Shown: positions 10,901 through 20,559 of the stretch, in pieces
Position numbering within the stretch: position 1 is the stretch's first letter
Layout of the letters: every line of letters begins with the position of its first letter
NCBI RefSeq assembly: GCF_027595985.1
Contig: NC_073304.1
Coordinates: 213,682,500-213,746,499 of the forward strand
Length of the DNA stretch: 64,000 nucleotides
Origin: Sorex araneus
Lineage: Eukaryota > Chordata > Mammalia > Eulipotyphla > Soricidae
Direction of reading: 5' to 3'
The notes under the pieces: model-generated
Told to the model about the DNA's origin: nothing
Databases searched by the model: none
Seen by the model: only the letters and a program-made list of their open reading frames with translations
Program-made: the position numbers and the translations under genes

Positions 10901-13900
10901 ATGGGATGCTGGGAATCGAACCCGGGTCAGCCGCATGCAAGGCAAACGCCCTCCCCGCTGTGCTATCACTCCTGCCCCCAAGCCAACCCCTCTAAAGGCT
11001 GTGGCTGGGTGAGAGGGGCGTGGGCTTCAGGTGTGGCCCTTGGCAGCACCCGGCTCCAGGTTTCAGAAGCAGGCCGGGAAGATCGCTCCAAGGCGTGGCG
11101 CTGGAATCAACCCCTGAGCACTGTGGGGGCTGGCCTGGCGAGCCCCACACTCCTGTGCCCTGCCGTCTCCATGCGGCACTGGGCCTGGCCCCGGGGGGGG
11201 CCCCAGCACTGCTGGGCAGGCCTCCCCGAACAGAACATAAGCAGAGTGAGGGCACGCTGACAAGGAGAGAGAAGCGCCTTTGACGCTGCTTCTAGTTTGT
11301 GAGACCAAAGAGGGTGTGTGGTGGGGGGCAGGTCACGGATGGCAGGCTGGGGTGAGGGGATGAGGCAGATGGGGGAGGCCTGAGGGAGGGCAGAGGCCGG
11401 GCCGGGCCGTGCAGGAGGAACATAAATGCACAGATCATTGTGCTCTTTCTCAGAGGTGCTGCTTCCTGAGCATCTACTACGTGCCGGGCAAGGGCATAGT
11501 AATACTTGCTCACCCCGAGCCCATGCTGGGGCCGGGAGAGCATAAACGCACGGGGAGAAGGAACAGTTAGGGCGCCAGAGTGCCATGAGTGGAGGGGGTG
11601 GCGGAGGGAACGTGGGAGGGCAGGGAACGAAGAGATAGTGCAGCAGGTATGGTGATTTTCACACAGCCGTGCCTTGCATACTGCCAGCCCACGATTCGGC
11701 CCCCCACACCCCGTAGGTCCCCTCTGAGCCCTGCCCACAGCCTAGACTAAGCCCTGAGCATCGCCAGGTGTGGCCCCCAAAACCAAAACATAAAGCTCTG
11801 GAGGGAGAGCAGGGGTGGAGGGCGGGGAGCGCTCGGCCCTGGCTGGTTTGTTCGTGAAGCTTCCAGGGCGTGAGGCGGGAAGCAGCACTGGGGCTCCGTG
11901 GTCAGGGCTGGACAGGAGAGGGGAGAGAAAGGGCCCGGGTGCCCGCGGGCAGGGGGCGGCGAGGGGGAGGGACCCGAGCCTGCATCCCCCACCCCCACCC
12001 CCAGACCTGGGCTCTCACTGTGCAGGCGCCGTAGTGACAGGTCACATCAGGATCACTCAGCCTGTGCGCAGAGACGGGAGGGAGGACTGTGATCATCCGA
12101 GAGTCAGGAAGGGGTCAGAGAGATCTGGAGCTCGGGCTTTGCCAGTGGAGCCCGGGGCATCCCGACCCCACATGGACCCCCTGGGCACGGCGCGGAGAGA
12201 GGCAGCCCCTGGAAACAGAGGTGCACACAGTGGCTCGAGGGGCTCCCTCCTCCTCTCCCCTCCTCTGTGGTTGTCCCTGCCCAGGTCCCGGTCCGCTCAG
12301 GCTCCAGCTCGAGGCTCCAGGATCCCCCTCCGGTCTTGGGGGCCTGTCCCCCAGCCCCCCTCCCCGTGTCCAGCCCCTCTTGGCTTCCTCTCCACTCCTC
12401 CCAGGCTACACCCCTGGGCCCCGGGATTCTTCTGAACCGAATCCAAAGCATCAGACCACTTCTCCATGAATATTTCAGTATGTCTCGATGTGTTTGGAGA
12501 CACAGAGCTAACGGGAACTGAAGGTGGGAGGGAGAGAAGAGTCGGGGCTGGCTCTGGGGCTGGCGCTGGGGCTGGCGCTGCCACTCATAAGGATGGGGAA
12601 GGCCTGTGGGGGGGCGGGGCGGGCTGGGGGCACCATGCCTCCAAGAGGAGGTGTCAGGCAGCTGACCCGATGGGACTGGGACTGGGACTGGAGGCAAGGG
12701 ACGGTGGGGGGAGGGGTGGCTGGGGGACACAGGTCTGTTAGAGGCGAAGTGGCTGGCTCTGTGAATGGCGGGGACAGAATGGGCGGGGTCCCTGGCAGCT
12801 ACGAGGGGCCTGGGCTTGGAGTTCAGGGGGTGGGGCAAGGCTGGGAACACAGGTGGTATGTGGGGTGGCTGAGGGGGTCTGCAGCCAGGGCTGGAGGGTG
12901 GGTATGAGCCTCAGGGGGAGCTCCCCAAAGTACGGAAGAATGGAGGTGGGGGTAGGGAGGGTTGGAGGGCAGGGAGGAAGAGTGGCGGTGAGAGACTGTC
13001 TTCTCCCCTCCTGGGGTTCATTCCTGGGTGAGACAGTGGCAGGTGACAAGCTGGAGCAATGTCACCGGCAGGGGTGGCTGACCCCTGAGACTGAGCCTAG
13101 GGCCACAGACCCCCGGGAGGGAGAGGCGGGGCTCAGGGAACTGTGGGTGTGCCCCCATGGTCACTGACTGGCAGGTCCCTCTGCACCATTTCAGCTTGGA
13201 GCCTTCTAGAAGCTCAGTGGCATGGCCAGAGGTACCTGGGCATGATCTCTTAGGCCAGTGTCCCCTTAGTCACCCCGAGCCACAGTTCCGCTTGTGTCTC
13301 TTTTTTTTAATTTTTGGGTCACACCCAGCGATGCTCAGGGCTGACTCCTGCTTCTGCACTCAGGAATCACTCCTGGCGGTGCTCAGGGGACCATATGGGA
13401 TGCTGGGAATCGAACCCGGGTCGGCCGCGTGCAAGGCAAAGGCCCTACCCGCTGTGCTGTCGCTCCAGCCCCGCGTCCCTGGCCTGAGGCCTCCCCGTTG
13501 GCTGTGAAGTGTGGGCCGGTGCCAGTGCTCTGAGATGAGCTGAGGAGCGGCTTGGTGGCATGGAAGAGGCACTCCTTTTAATTTTGTGGGGTTTGTTTTC
13601 TGCCACACTTGGCAGTGCTCAGGGTTTACTCCTGGCTCTGTGCTCAGGGGTCTCTCCTGGTGGGTTTGCAGGACCCTGTGCAGTGCTGGGTCGGACACAT
13701 GCAAAACAAGCACCTCACCCACTGCACTAGCTCTCTGGGCCAGCTCAGCCCCGGGCCCCTCTGCCACACACCTGCCCCACAGTGGCCCGGGAAGTGCCAC
13801 AAAAGACCCCACCCCTAATATAAAGTAACACAGTATGAGACTAACACCCAAGGACAGCAGGCAAGGGCCAGGAGGATTGCTCCACGGATGGAATCCTGCC

Positions 13901-16900
13901 TCATGAGCTGGGGGCAGAGGCAGTTGGGGTGGGGAAGGGACCTCGAAGTCAGTGATGGCTGGAGGGATCGCTCGGGAGGGGAGATGTGTGCTGAAAGTAG
14001 ACCAAGGACCAAACCTGTTGGCCTCTCTGTACCTGTTTGCAAATCATAATGCCCGAGAGGAGAGAGTAAGAAGGAAGGCGCCGGCCACAGAGGCAGGGGG
14101 TGGGATGGGGTGGGGATGGAGGGAGGGATACTGGGAACACTGGTGGTGGAAAATGCATGCTGGTGGAGGGATGGGTGTTCGATCCTTGTACCACTGAAAC
14201 AATCATGAAAGCTTTGTAACTGTATCTCACGTTGATTCAATTAAAAAAAAAAAAAAGATGGGGCTGGAACGATAGCACAGCGGGTAGGGCGTTTGCGGCC
14301 GACCCGGGTTTGAATCCCAGCATCCCATATGGTCCCCTGAGCACCGCCAGGGGTGGTTACTGAGTGCACAGCCAGGAGTAATCCCTGTGCATCGCTAGGT
14401 GTGACCCAAAAAAAAAAGCAAAAAAAAAAGCCCCACCCCTTCCTCCGTGCTGAGGACCTGTGTCACAGGGACCGTCCCTCCCGTCTCTTCTCTTGCAAAG
14501 CCCACCCAGACCTAATCGTGTGGGTGCGTGCTGCTCCGGCCCAGGCAGACAGGAGCAGCTGGGTGCTCGGGTGCTGGCCCAGCAGGCTCTCGGGAGACTG
14601 AGGCGCCCCGTCTCCCACCTATAGGATGTGAGATAGTCGCAGTGTGAGTGGTGAACTTCCGGGCTTGCCTCACACGTCTGGTCCTCACGCGTCTGGTCTT
14701 TGTGCCCCTCCCCCCCACCCGCAGACCTGGACTTGGCCGTGCCCGAGACCGCCAGGCTGGACAGCAGTCTACACAAGGCCCGGGCGCAGCTGCTGGCCAA
14801 AGGCCGGAGACACCGGCCCTCCCGCTCCCGGCTTCGGGACAGCGCCAGCTCCGCAGAGGATGGGGAAGGCTCCGATGGGCCTGGGGGCAAGGTGGGCCCA
14901 GATATACGTGTCCCACCCGCCCGTGCCCCTGGGGAGCCCCTTAACCACTCCTCTAGGTACTCCCCATATCAGAATGGGGCACCTCTGGCTGTTACACCCT
15001 GTCTGGGAAGGTACCTGCAGGCCCATGGTGCAGATGGGGAAACTGAGGCCTCTGGGAGGCTCAGGAGCAAAGCCACTTGGTTACCAGGTGAAGGACACAG
15101 GGTTCACCCCTGTACCCTTCAGCAGGGTGGAGGTCGGGGACCACCCCCCTCCCAGCCCCTCTCAGCGACGCCGCACAGGGTGAAAGCGCCCCCCAGGCCC
15201 CGTGGGAAGTGGGAAGTGGGGAGGAGGGTTGGCCGTGAGTGACTGTCCCTCCCCAGGTGACGGACGGCTGCGGGAGCCCCCTGCACCGGCTGCGTTCGCC
15301 TTTGCACTCGGGCCCTGGGTCCCCGGCGGGGGGCTCTTTCTGCCTGGAGCCCCCCGGCTTGCGGCGCAGTCTGGATGAGGACGAGCCCCCGCCCTCGCCG
15401 CTCGCGCGCTACCGGCCCCTGCACAACGCCGCGTCGCACGAGGGCCTGGCGGCCGCGTCCTGCTCGCCACCGCGCTCCGCGCCCTCCTCGGACAGCTCGC
15501 CCAGCTTCGTGCGCCGCTACCCGCGCGCAGAGCCGCACAGCGAAGGTGAGCGCGGCCGGCCTGGCGCCCCCTGCCGGCGCGCCCCGGAACCGCAGCCGGG
15601 CGGGGGCAGGTGGGCAGGTGGACCCCCTGGGCACCTGCTGGGCACTGGGTCACGCAAGCCAGCAAGCCAAAGCAGTCCTCGTCTTTGCGAGGCTTGTAGC
15701 TCTGCGGAGAAAGCACCGAGTAATTCATTATTTCTAGTTTGGGGGGAAGCAAATTATGGCTCAGTTAAGGATATAGTTGGAAGCTGCCAGAAATTTATCT
15801 GGTGTCAGGAGGGCGTAAAGGCTCCTCCGAGTAAGTGATGAGTGAGAAATGGATCCACAAAAGCTGATAATGGGGTCTGGAGAGATGGGTCAAAGGGCAG
15901 AGTGCAGGCTTTGCACATGGGAAACCCAGGTTCAATCCCCGCCACTGTATGGTACCCCAAGGACATGGGTACCATATGGGAATGACTCCCTGCGTCCCAA
16001 TGGGTGTCATCCAAACAAACAAAGCTCCCCAGGCTCCTGACAGTAAGTAGAAATGGCCCCAATTTCTCCAGGCTGGTTTCAGTGTACACAAAGCTTTCAT
16101 AAACATCCCGCTAGGTCTGGGGAAATAGGCTAGTGGTGTTTGCCCCATATCTAAATTTTTATTTATTTACTTTGGCTTTTTGGGTCACACCAGGTGATGC
16201 TCAGGGGTTAGTCCTGGCTCTGCACTCAGGAATTACTCCTGGCGGTGCTTGAGGGACTTGTATGGGATGCCAGGGATCAAATCTGGGTCAGCCGCGTGCA
16301 AGGCAAACTCCCTACCTGCTGCTCTGACCCATCACTCCATGTTTCAGATGAAGGAAATTTGGAGAGTTCCAGGTCACACCGCTGGTGAAGGCCCCAGAGC
16401 CAGGTGCTAGATTTCAGGAGGTTTTCCTGGGTTAGGGAGATTGTCACATGCACAAATACTTCTACCCCTGGTACCATCTGGGCCCCTGAGCATCTCTGAG
16501 AGCAACTCCTGAACACCCCCGGGGGTGGACCCCAAACAACAATTGGCCCCTCCCCTTGTCCTAGTCAAAACCATGCAAGTTCCTTCCTTCTGTGTCCCCC
16601 AAAGATGACAGCCGGGATGCCAGCCCGCCTGAGCCCGCCAGCCCCACCATCGGCCTGGACAAGAAGACTCGCCGCAAGTTCCTGGACCTGGGGTGAGTGG
16701 AGGATGGGCCGGGGCAGAGACTCAGCTTGCCGGGCACAAGATGGCAAGAGACTCGCTCCCCTCTGCCCCCTCCCCGCAGGGTCACCTTGCGCCGAGCGTC
16801 CACGAGCAAGAGCCGTAAGGAGAAGGGCAGTAACCGGCTGTCCATGGGCAGCAGGTAGGACCCCCGGCCCGGGCCTTCCTGTGCCAGGCTGCCCCCTGCC

Positions 16901-18756
16901 GGGCGCTGCACCCACCGGGGCACTCTCTCCGCAGGGAGTCGGTGGAGGGCTCCGGCAGGTCAGGGGGCTCCCCGTTTCTGCCCTTCTCCTGGTTCACAGA
17001 CAGCGGCAAGGGCTCAGCATCCTCAGGCAGCACCACGTCTCCCATCTGCTCCCCCAAACACGAAGGCTTCAGCCCCAAGAAGTCAGCTTCGCAGGTGAGC
17101 TCCTGCGCTCCTGGCCTGGTGCCCCAGCCAGGGGTGCTCGGGCTGAGGCCTGGGCTCTCCTGGGTGCCCGTGCCCACGCACAGAGCGCCCCCCCCCGGGA
17201 AGCTGCCCGGCCAGCCCAGGGCACCGCCTCTGCTGCCCTTCCTGCCACAGAGATGGGGCAGACCTCAGACAGCTGGGAGCCCGGGGGTGTCTGGCCCTCC
17301 TGGCGTGGCCTTCCTTATGCCTCCCTGCCCCTTTCCTGACCCCACCACTGTCCTGAGTCCTGGGGTCCTGGGTGAGCAGAGCACAGGCTCTTGGTCGGCT
17401 CACGGACTCAGGTGCACAGGGACCTCCACGCTGGACACCTGCAAGCAAAGGGCGGGGTCCTGAGGAACCCTGCTTGGCAGGCTGGGGGGTGTGTCTCTGT
17501 GCCCGCATGCTAGCACTGTCCCCCAAAAAGCCCCCTCAGGCCCGAATGCCCCGCATGACGAGCCACACGTCGCATGGGCCAGCCCAGCTCCATGCATGCC
17601 TGGGGCGACGGGCCCCGGGCCAAGCTCTGGTGTATCCTGCTGGGTGCACTCACTCGAGTGGGGTCGAGCTCTCCCCTTCTTGCCTAGGAATCCACCCTGA
17701 GCGACGACTCCACCCCCCCCAGCAGCAGCCCCAAGATCCCCTGCGGGCCCCGGCAGGAGGCCAAGTGCTCCTACCCCTACCACACGCTGTCCCAGTCGTC
17801 TGACGAGGTGAGTGCCCTCCGTGGCTTGCCTGTGGCCGTGGGCACCCACTGGGCACCCCCCCTCACCCCCCTCCCCCGCTCTCGCCCCAGTTCCTGGAGG
17901 AGCCGCTCCCTGCTGTGCACCACTGGACCAGCCAGCAGGTGGGCCAGTGGCTGGGCAGCCTCCACCTGGAGCAGTACGCCGCCGAGTTCGCCGCGCGCCA
18001 GGTGGACGGGCCGCAGCTGCTGCAGCTGGACGGGAGCAAGCTGAAGGTATGTGTGTGGGGTGCCCAGACTGCCCCCACCCCGAACTGCCAGCCCTGCCCC
18101 CCACCTCCTTGCTCTCTCCAAGGCCACGGGTTGGAGACCTCTGACCTCTAGGAAGCATTCTGGGCCTCCCCTCGTCTTCAGTTTGGCCTTTTGCTCCAGC
18201 CCAGTTCTCAGGGTCGACCTTGACCCCCCAGGGTCGCTGAACGGACTCTGGGGCTGGCTGCATGGGGGTTCTCAGGCTTGGAGGGGGCCTGGCGGTTGTC
18301 AAGGGGAGGCTGGGGTCTGTGACCTTGTGCAGTGGGGTTTGCTCCCCACCCTCTGCTCAAGTTCCCAGGGGTTTCCCAGGGACCTTGGTGACAGAGGAGC
18401 TGTGTCCCTGGACAGGTCACAGGTCACCCCTCACCTGTGGGCCTTGGGGGGGGTTGGGTGGGGTGGAGGACTCGACCCCAGAAAAGGGCTCAGTACCCAC
18501 CTCAGTGCCCACACTCCCTCAGCCCCAGCCCCGGCCCCGCCTGAGGGCAGCCCAGGGCCAGCAGGCCCCTCCTCCCCGCCTGGTTCTTCCGCAGAGCCTG
18601 GGGCTCAGCAGCTCTCACGACCGGGCGCTGGTGAAGCGGAAGCTGAAGGAGCTGGCGGCGGCAGCTGAGAAGGAGCGCAAGGCCCAGGAGAAGGCGGCGC
18701 GGCAGTGCGAGAAGCTCCGGCGCCGGGAGCGCGAGCAGGAGGCCAAGAAGAGCTAG
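6996..18756 (+). CDS. SAMD14: SAMD14, sterile alpha motif domain-containing protein 14
   Basis: Coding join: 6996-7038, 14725-14891, 15257-15545, 16605-16692, 16780-16854, 16935-17094, 17688-17807, 17891-18046, 18595-18756. This gives 1,260 nt and 419 residues; human is about 417. Every junction keeps frame and uses GT/AG. The protein begins MASSKLRE and has a long serine/proline-rich, probably disordered region (about 15-190). A basic conserved block follows (KKTRRKFLDLG, about 185-220), then a second serine-rich stretch (220-310). The SAM domain spans about 324-388 (HHWTSQQVGQWL to RKLKEL). A highly charged C-terminal helix (about 380-419) is likely coiled coil. SAM domains mediate protein association. 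From the literature, SAMD14 is a cytoplasmic adaptor that binds actin-capping protein and supports c-Kit signalling in red-cell precursors under GATA factor control. The start is supported by an upstream in-frame stop and a G at -3 with G at +4. Identity is strong; function is taken from orthologues. Confidence 0.96.
7131..7178. repeat. (GT)n microsatellite
   Basis: About 20 GT units in SAMD14 intron 2, with one GA interruption near 7172. Confidence 0.95.
7261..7434 (-). mobile_element. tRNA-derived SINE with 15-bp target duplication
   Basis: Antisense full-length copy with AATGTCCCCATTTTA on both sides (7246-7260 and 7435-7449), identical over 15 bp. It belongs to the subfamily with the two-base insertion giving CATGCACTCAGG. 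Confidence 0.96.
7463..7637 (-). mobile_element. tRNA-derived SINE
   Basis: Antisense copy: GGACCACACTCGGCAACGCT through CCATCTCTCTGACC. It is older than the neighbouring copy at 7261. Confidence 0.9.
7739..7967 (+). mobile_element. tRNA-derived SINE with (TAA)n tail
   Basis: Full-length sense copy, with A box TAGCACAGCGGG and B-box-like GGTTCGATTCC. Its A-rich end has expanded into about 20 TAA units (7906-7965). Confidence 0.96.
10782..10979 (-). mobile_element. tRNA-derived SINE with TTTA microsatellite tail
   Basis: The antisense copy begins with a (TTTA)n run, the complement of its tail, and ends CTATCACTCCTGCCCC. Near-matching flanks AGCTAACCCCT and AGCCAACCCCT suggest a target duplication. 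Confidence 0.94.
11620..11795 (+). mobile_element. Diverged tRNA-derived SINE
   Basis: AGATAGTGCAGCAGGTA head and GAGCATCGCCAGGTGTGGCC end are recognisable; the centre is eroded. Confidence 0.75.
13299..13473 (-). mobile_element. tRNA-derived SINE
   Basis: Well-preserved antisense copy from TTTTTGGGTCACACCCAGCG to CTGTCGCTCCAGCCC. Confidence 0.95.
13580..13742 (-). mobile_element. Diverged tRNA-derived SINE
   Basis: Antisense, older: GCCACACTTGGCAGTGCTCA and TGGGTCGGACACATGC remain clear. Confidence 0.8.
13855..14258 (+). mobile_element. LINE-1-like retroelement 3' end
   Basis: About 400 bp ending TATCTCACGTTGATTCAATT plus poly(A). The terminal part aligns by eye with 28,590-28,850: TGCAAA-CATAATGC, a G-rich stretch, GGTGGAGGGATGGGTGTT, CACTGAAAC, ATCATGAAAGC. 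It contains no ORF. I call it LINE-1-derived because the 39.2-39.7 kb element shares this end and has a LINE-1-type 3' UTR. Confidence 0.7.
14260..14432 (+). mobile_element. tRNA-derived SINE inserted at a LINE-1 poly(A) tail
   Basis: Sense copy with a short internal deletion before GCGGCCGACCCGGG. It directly follows the A-tail of the retroelement ending at 14,258. Confidence 0.94.
14725..14891 (+). CDS. SAMD14: SAMD14 exon 3
   Basis: Residues about 15-70, from DLDLAVPETARLDSS to DGPGGK, nearly identical to the recalled human protein. The acceptor is CCACCCGCAG and the donor GTGGGC. The exon ends in phase 0. Confidence 0.95.
15257..15545 (+). CDS. SAMD14: SAMD14 exon 4
   Basis: Residues about 71-167, serine/proline-rich, from VTDGCGSPLHRLRSP to RAEPHSE. 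The acceptor CCTCCCCAG ends at 15256 and the donor GTGAGC starts at 15546. The exon is CpG-rich, with no domain fold expected. Confidence 0.95.
15870..16024 (+). mobile_element. Diverged tRNA-derived SINE in SAMD14 intron 4
   Basis: GGTCTGGAGAGATGGGTCAA head and GGTTCAATCCCCGCCA B-box region; the rest is eroded. Confidence 0.7.
16157..16339 (-). mobile_element. tRNA-derived SINE in SAMD14 intron 4
   Basis: Antisense, from TTTTTGGGTCACACCAGGTG to GACCCATCACTCC. Confidence 0.93.
16605..16692 (+). CDS. SAMD14: SAMD14 exon 5
   Basis: Encodes DSRDASPPEPASPTIG and then KKTRRKFLDLG, the start of the conserved basic block. Acceptor CCCCCAAAG, donor GTGAGT. Confidence 0.94.
16780..16854 (+). CDS. 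SAMD14: SAMD14 exon 6
   Basis: Short exon encoding VTLRRASTSKSRKEKG and NRLSMGS, with a possible basophilic kinase site (RRAS). Acceptor CCCCGCAG, donor GTAGGA. Confidence 0.93.
16935..17094 (+). CDS. SAMD14: SAMD14 exon 7
   Basis: Encodes ESVEGSGRSGGSPFLPFSWF to SPKKSASQ, serine-rich and highly conserved with human. Acceptor CTCTCCGCAG, donor GTGAGC; ends in phase 0. Confidence 0.95.
17688..17807 (+). CDS. SAMD14: SAMD14 exon 8
   Basis: Encodes ESTLSDDSTPPSSSPKIP to YHTLSQSSDE. The acceptor is CTTGCCTAG and the donor GTGAGT. Phase 0 at both ends. Confidence 0.95.
17891..18046 (+). CDS. SAMD14: SAMD14 exon 9, most of the SAM domain
   Basis: Encodes FLEEPLPAVHHWTSQQVG through QLLQLDGSKLK. 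W326, the VGQWL helix and the LLQLDG turn are typical of SAM folds. Acceptor TCGCCCCAG, donor GTATGT. Confidence 0.96.
18595..18756 (+). CDS. SAMD14: SAMD14 exon 10, end of SAM domain and C terminus
   Basis: Encodes SLGLSSSHDRALVKRKLKEL and the charged tail ending REREQEAKKS, stop TAG at 18754-18756. The acceptor is TTCCGCAG ending at 18594. Confidence 0.96.
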   Translation, partial: SLGLSSSHDRALVKRKLKELAAAAEKERKAQEKAARQCEKLRRREREQEAKKS

Positions 18757-19620
18757 GGGGGTGGGGAGGGGGCAGGAACGGCCCCCTGGCCTCACGCTGC
18801 CTTCCGGACCGATGCCCCCCAGAAGGGAGGCGCTTTGGCACAGAGTTCCCGGGGGAGGGCGGCTGGGGGTAGGAGTCGCTCCTCTCCCCGCTGGGGGGGG
18901 GCCAGTGCACTCAGGGTAGCCCCACTCCATACTCGTCAGTGGCCAGGGGTCCCACGGGACCTGCTCGAGGACTCTGGCTGCCCCGCCCCCGTCCCGGGTC
19001 CCCAGGGGAGAGAGGACGGTGCAAACGCAGGAGCTGGTGGCGACGGAGCACTCACCCGGCCTGGCAGAGGCAGAGTCTGGGGGGGGTCCTGGAAGACCAG
19101 AAGGGTTTACAGCCCACGGGGGCCAGCCCCAGCCCCTGGCGGGACCTCCACAAGCTCCAGAACAGGCACCTGGCAGAGACCCTGTTTCCGGGCAGGCCCT
19201 CTGGGTCAGTGGGGTATGTTCTGTTCCCCGACCACATCTGTCCTGGCAGGAGGGGGGCAGGAGGGGCCATCAGACACAGGTGGACCCGCAGCTAGCTCAG
19301 TGACTGGGGCACTGGCCTGAATGACCAACGGGGCCGGGGGTCCCTAAACAGAACCCCCCACCTCCTCCCACCTGCCTGGAGCTGAGGGGAGGGACCAATG
19401 CATGTCGTCCCCCTTCCCGTCTCGGGGCTGTGGCCTGGGGGAGGGGGTCACCCCTCCCCTACTGGTAATGCTGGGAGGGGGCTTGGGAGAATGAGGGGGC
19501 CCGGGCAGCACTGGGCCCAGTGGAGGGGCTGGTGGGCGTTAGGAGTGAGTGGGGTGCCCGCCTGCATGTGGAGGGGGAGCCAGAACTCGATTTCTTTCAA
19601 TAAACACTTAAGACGTGCAA
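18757..19620 (+). other. SAMD14: SAMD14 3' UTR
   Basis: About 860 bases of GC-rich sequence run from the stop to a canonical AATAAA at 19599-19604. The cleavage position near 19,620 is an estimate. Confidence 0.8.
19599..19604 (+). terminator. SAMD14: SAMD14 poly(A) signal AATAAA
   Basis: The only canonical hexamer on the plus strand soon after the SAMD14 stop, followed by a T/G-containing stretch (CCTCTCGTCTGCTTGAG). Confidence 0.85.
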
Positions 19621-19749
19621 CCTCTCGTCTGCTTGAGTGGGGGCCCTGGGCGGAGACAGGGGCGTGAGTGTGGGGCGGGTCCCCTCCAGGCTGTCCTGGG
19701 CGGGAGGGAGTTGGGGGCGTCCTGGGGGCGGCGCAGGAAAGCAGAGAGG

Positions 19750-20418
19750 CAGGCCACACCATCTCCTCTTTACTGGGGGCGGCCATGCCCGGCACAGGGG
19801 AGGCCAGCACTCAGCCCACTGCACCCCTGCCCCCTGCTCGGGAAAGGGGCATGCCAGGCTATAAAACCAGCTATGTACAAAGGGAGCTAGAGAGAAGCAC
19901 CCCCACGCGTGGCTGGGCGGGCGCCACCACAAGGGGTGCGACGTGGGCTTGGGAGGGAGGACATGCGGGGAGGGGCGGGGGCGCCCTCAGCGTCTGTCCA
20001 GTTCCTGCGGGCGGGGCCGAGCACCCAGCGGGGGCTGGGGGGCTGCAGCACCCACTGCCCCGCTGGGAGGCCAAGAGTGCCCCCTCCTAACACTGACAGC
20101 AGACCACGCCAGGGTGCTGCGGGGGCAGGAGTAAGACAAGCAGGGGCTGTGGAGGGCAGTGATGGGGGACCCAGGTCCCCCCGAGAAAAGGGGGCAGCAC
20201 GACGCAGAGAGGAGGACGGCCGCAGAAACGGGCCTCGGGACACCTCCTGGGGGGGGCCTTCCCCAATCCTCAGGCTCTGCCCACAGGCTCGGGGTCTCCA
20301 TGGAGACAGACTGGCACTTCAGGCCCCGACCCATCACTGCGGTGACTTCGAGACACAGGCGGGTCATCGGGGAGGGTCCAGGCCCGAGGTGACTGTCCCG
20401 CGCACGGCAGGGCAGCCC
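19750..20418 (-). other. PDK2: PDK2 3' UTR (3' limit estimated)
   Basis: Runs from the TAG at 20419-20421 to the presumed AGTAAA signal. It is GC-rich with no further open frame of interest. Confidence 0.6.
19769..19774 (-). terminator. PDK2: Probable PDK2 poly(A) signal AGTAAA
   Basis: No AATAAA occurs on the minus strand between the PDK2 stop and the SAMD14 end. The common variant AGTAAA is present here, giving a 3' UTR of about 650 bases. A and T content rises around it. Confidence 0.5.
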
Positions 20419-20559
20419 CTAGCTGACGCGGTACGTGGACGTGTTCTTGGGCTCCGTGCTGGGCACGCACCAGTCGCCCGCCTCCTGGATGGTCTGGTAG
20501 TGGCGCCAGGCAGACTTGTTGTACACGGGCAGACGCTCCACCGAGTCTGTGGACAGGGC
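20419..20559 (-). CDS. PDK2: PDK2 exon 11, C terminus
   Basis: Encodes [20 protein letters not shown] through NTSTYRVS, stop TAG at 20421-20419. Contains the DW motif in the C-terminal tail used for dimer cross-contact in PDKs. Confidence 0.97.
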   Translation of the reverse strand, partial: ALSTDSVERLPVYNKSAWRHYQTIQEAGDWCVPSTEPKNTSTYRVS

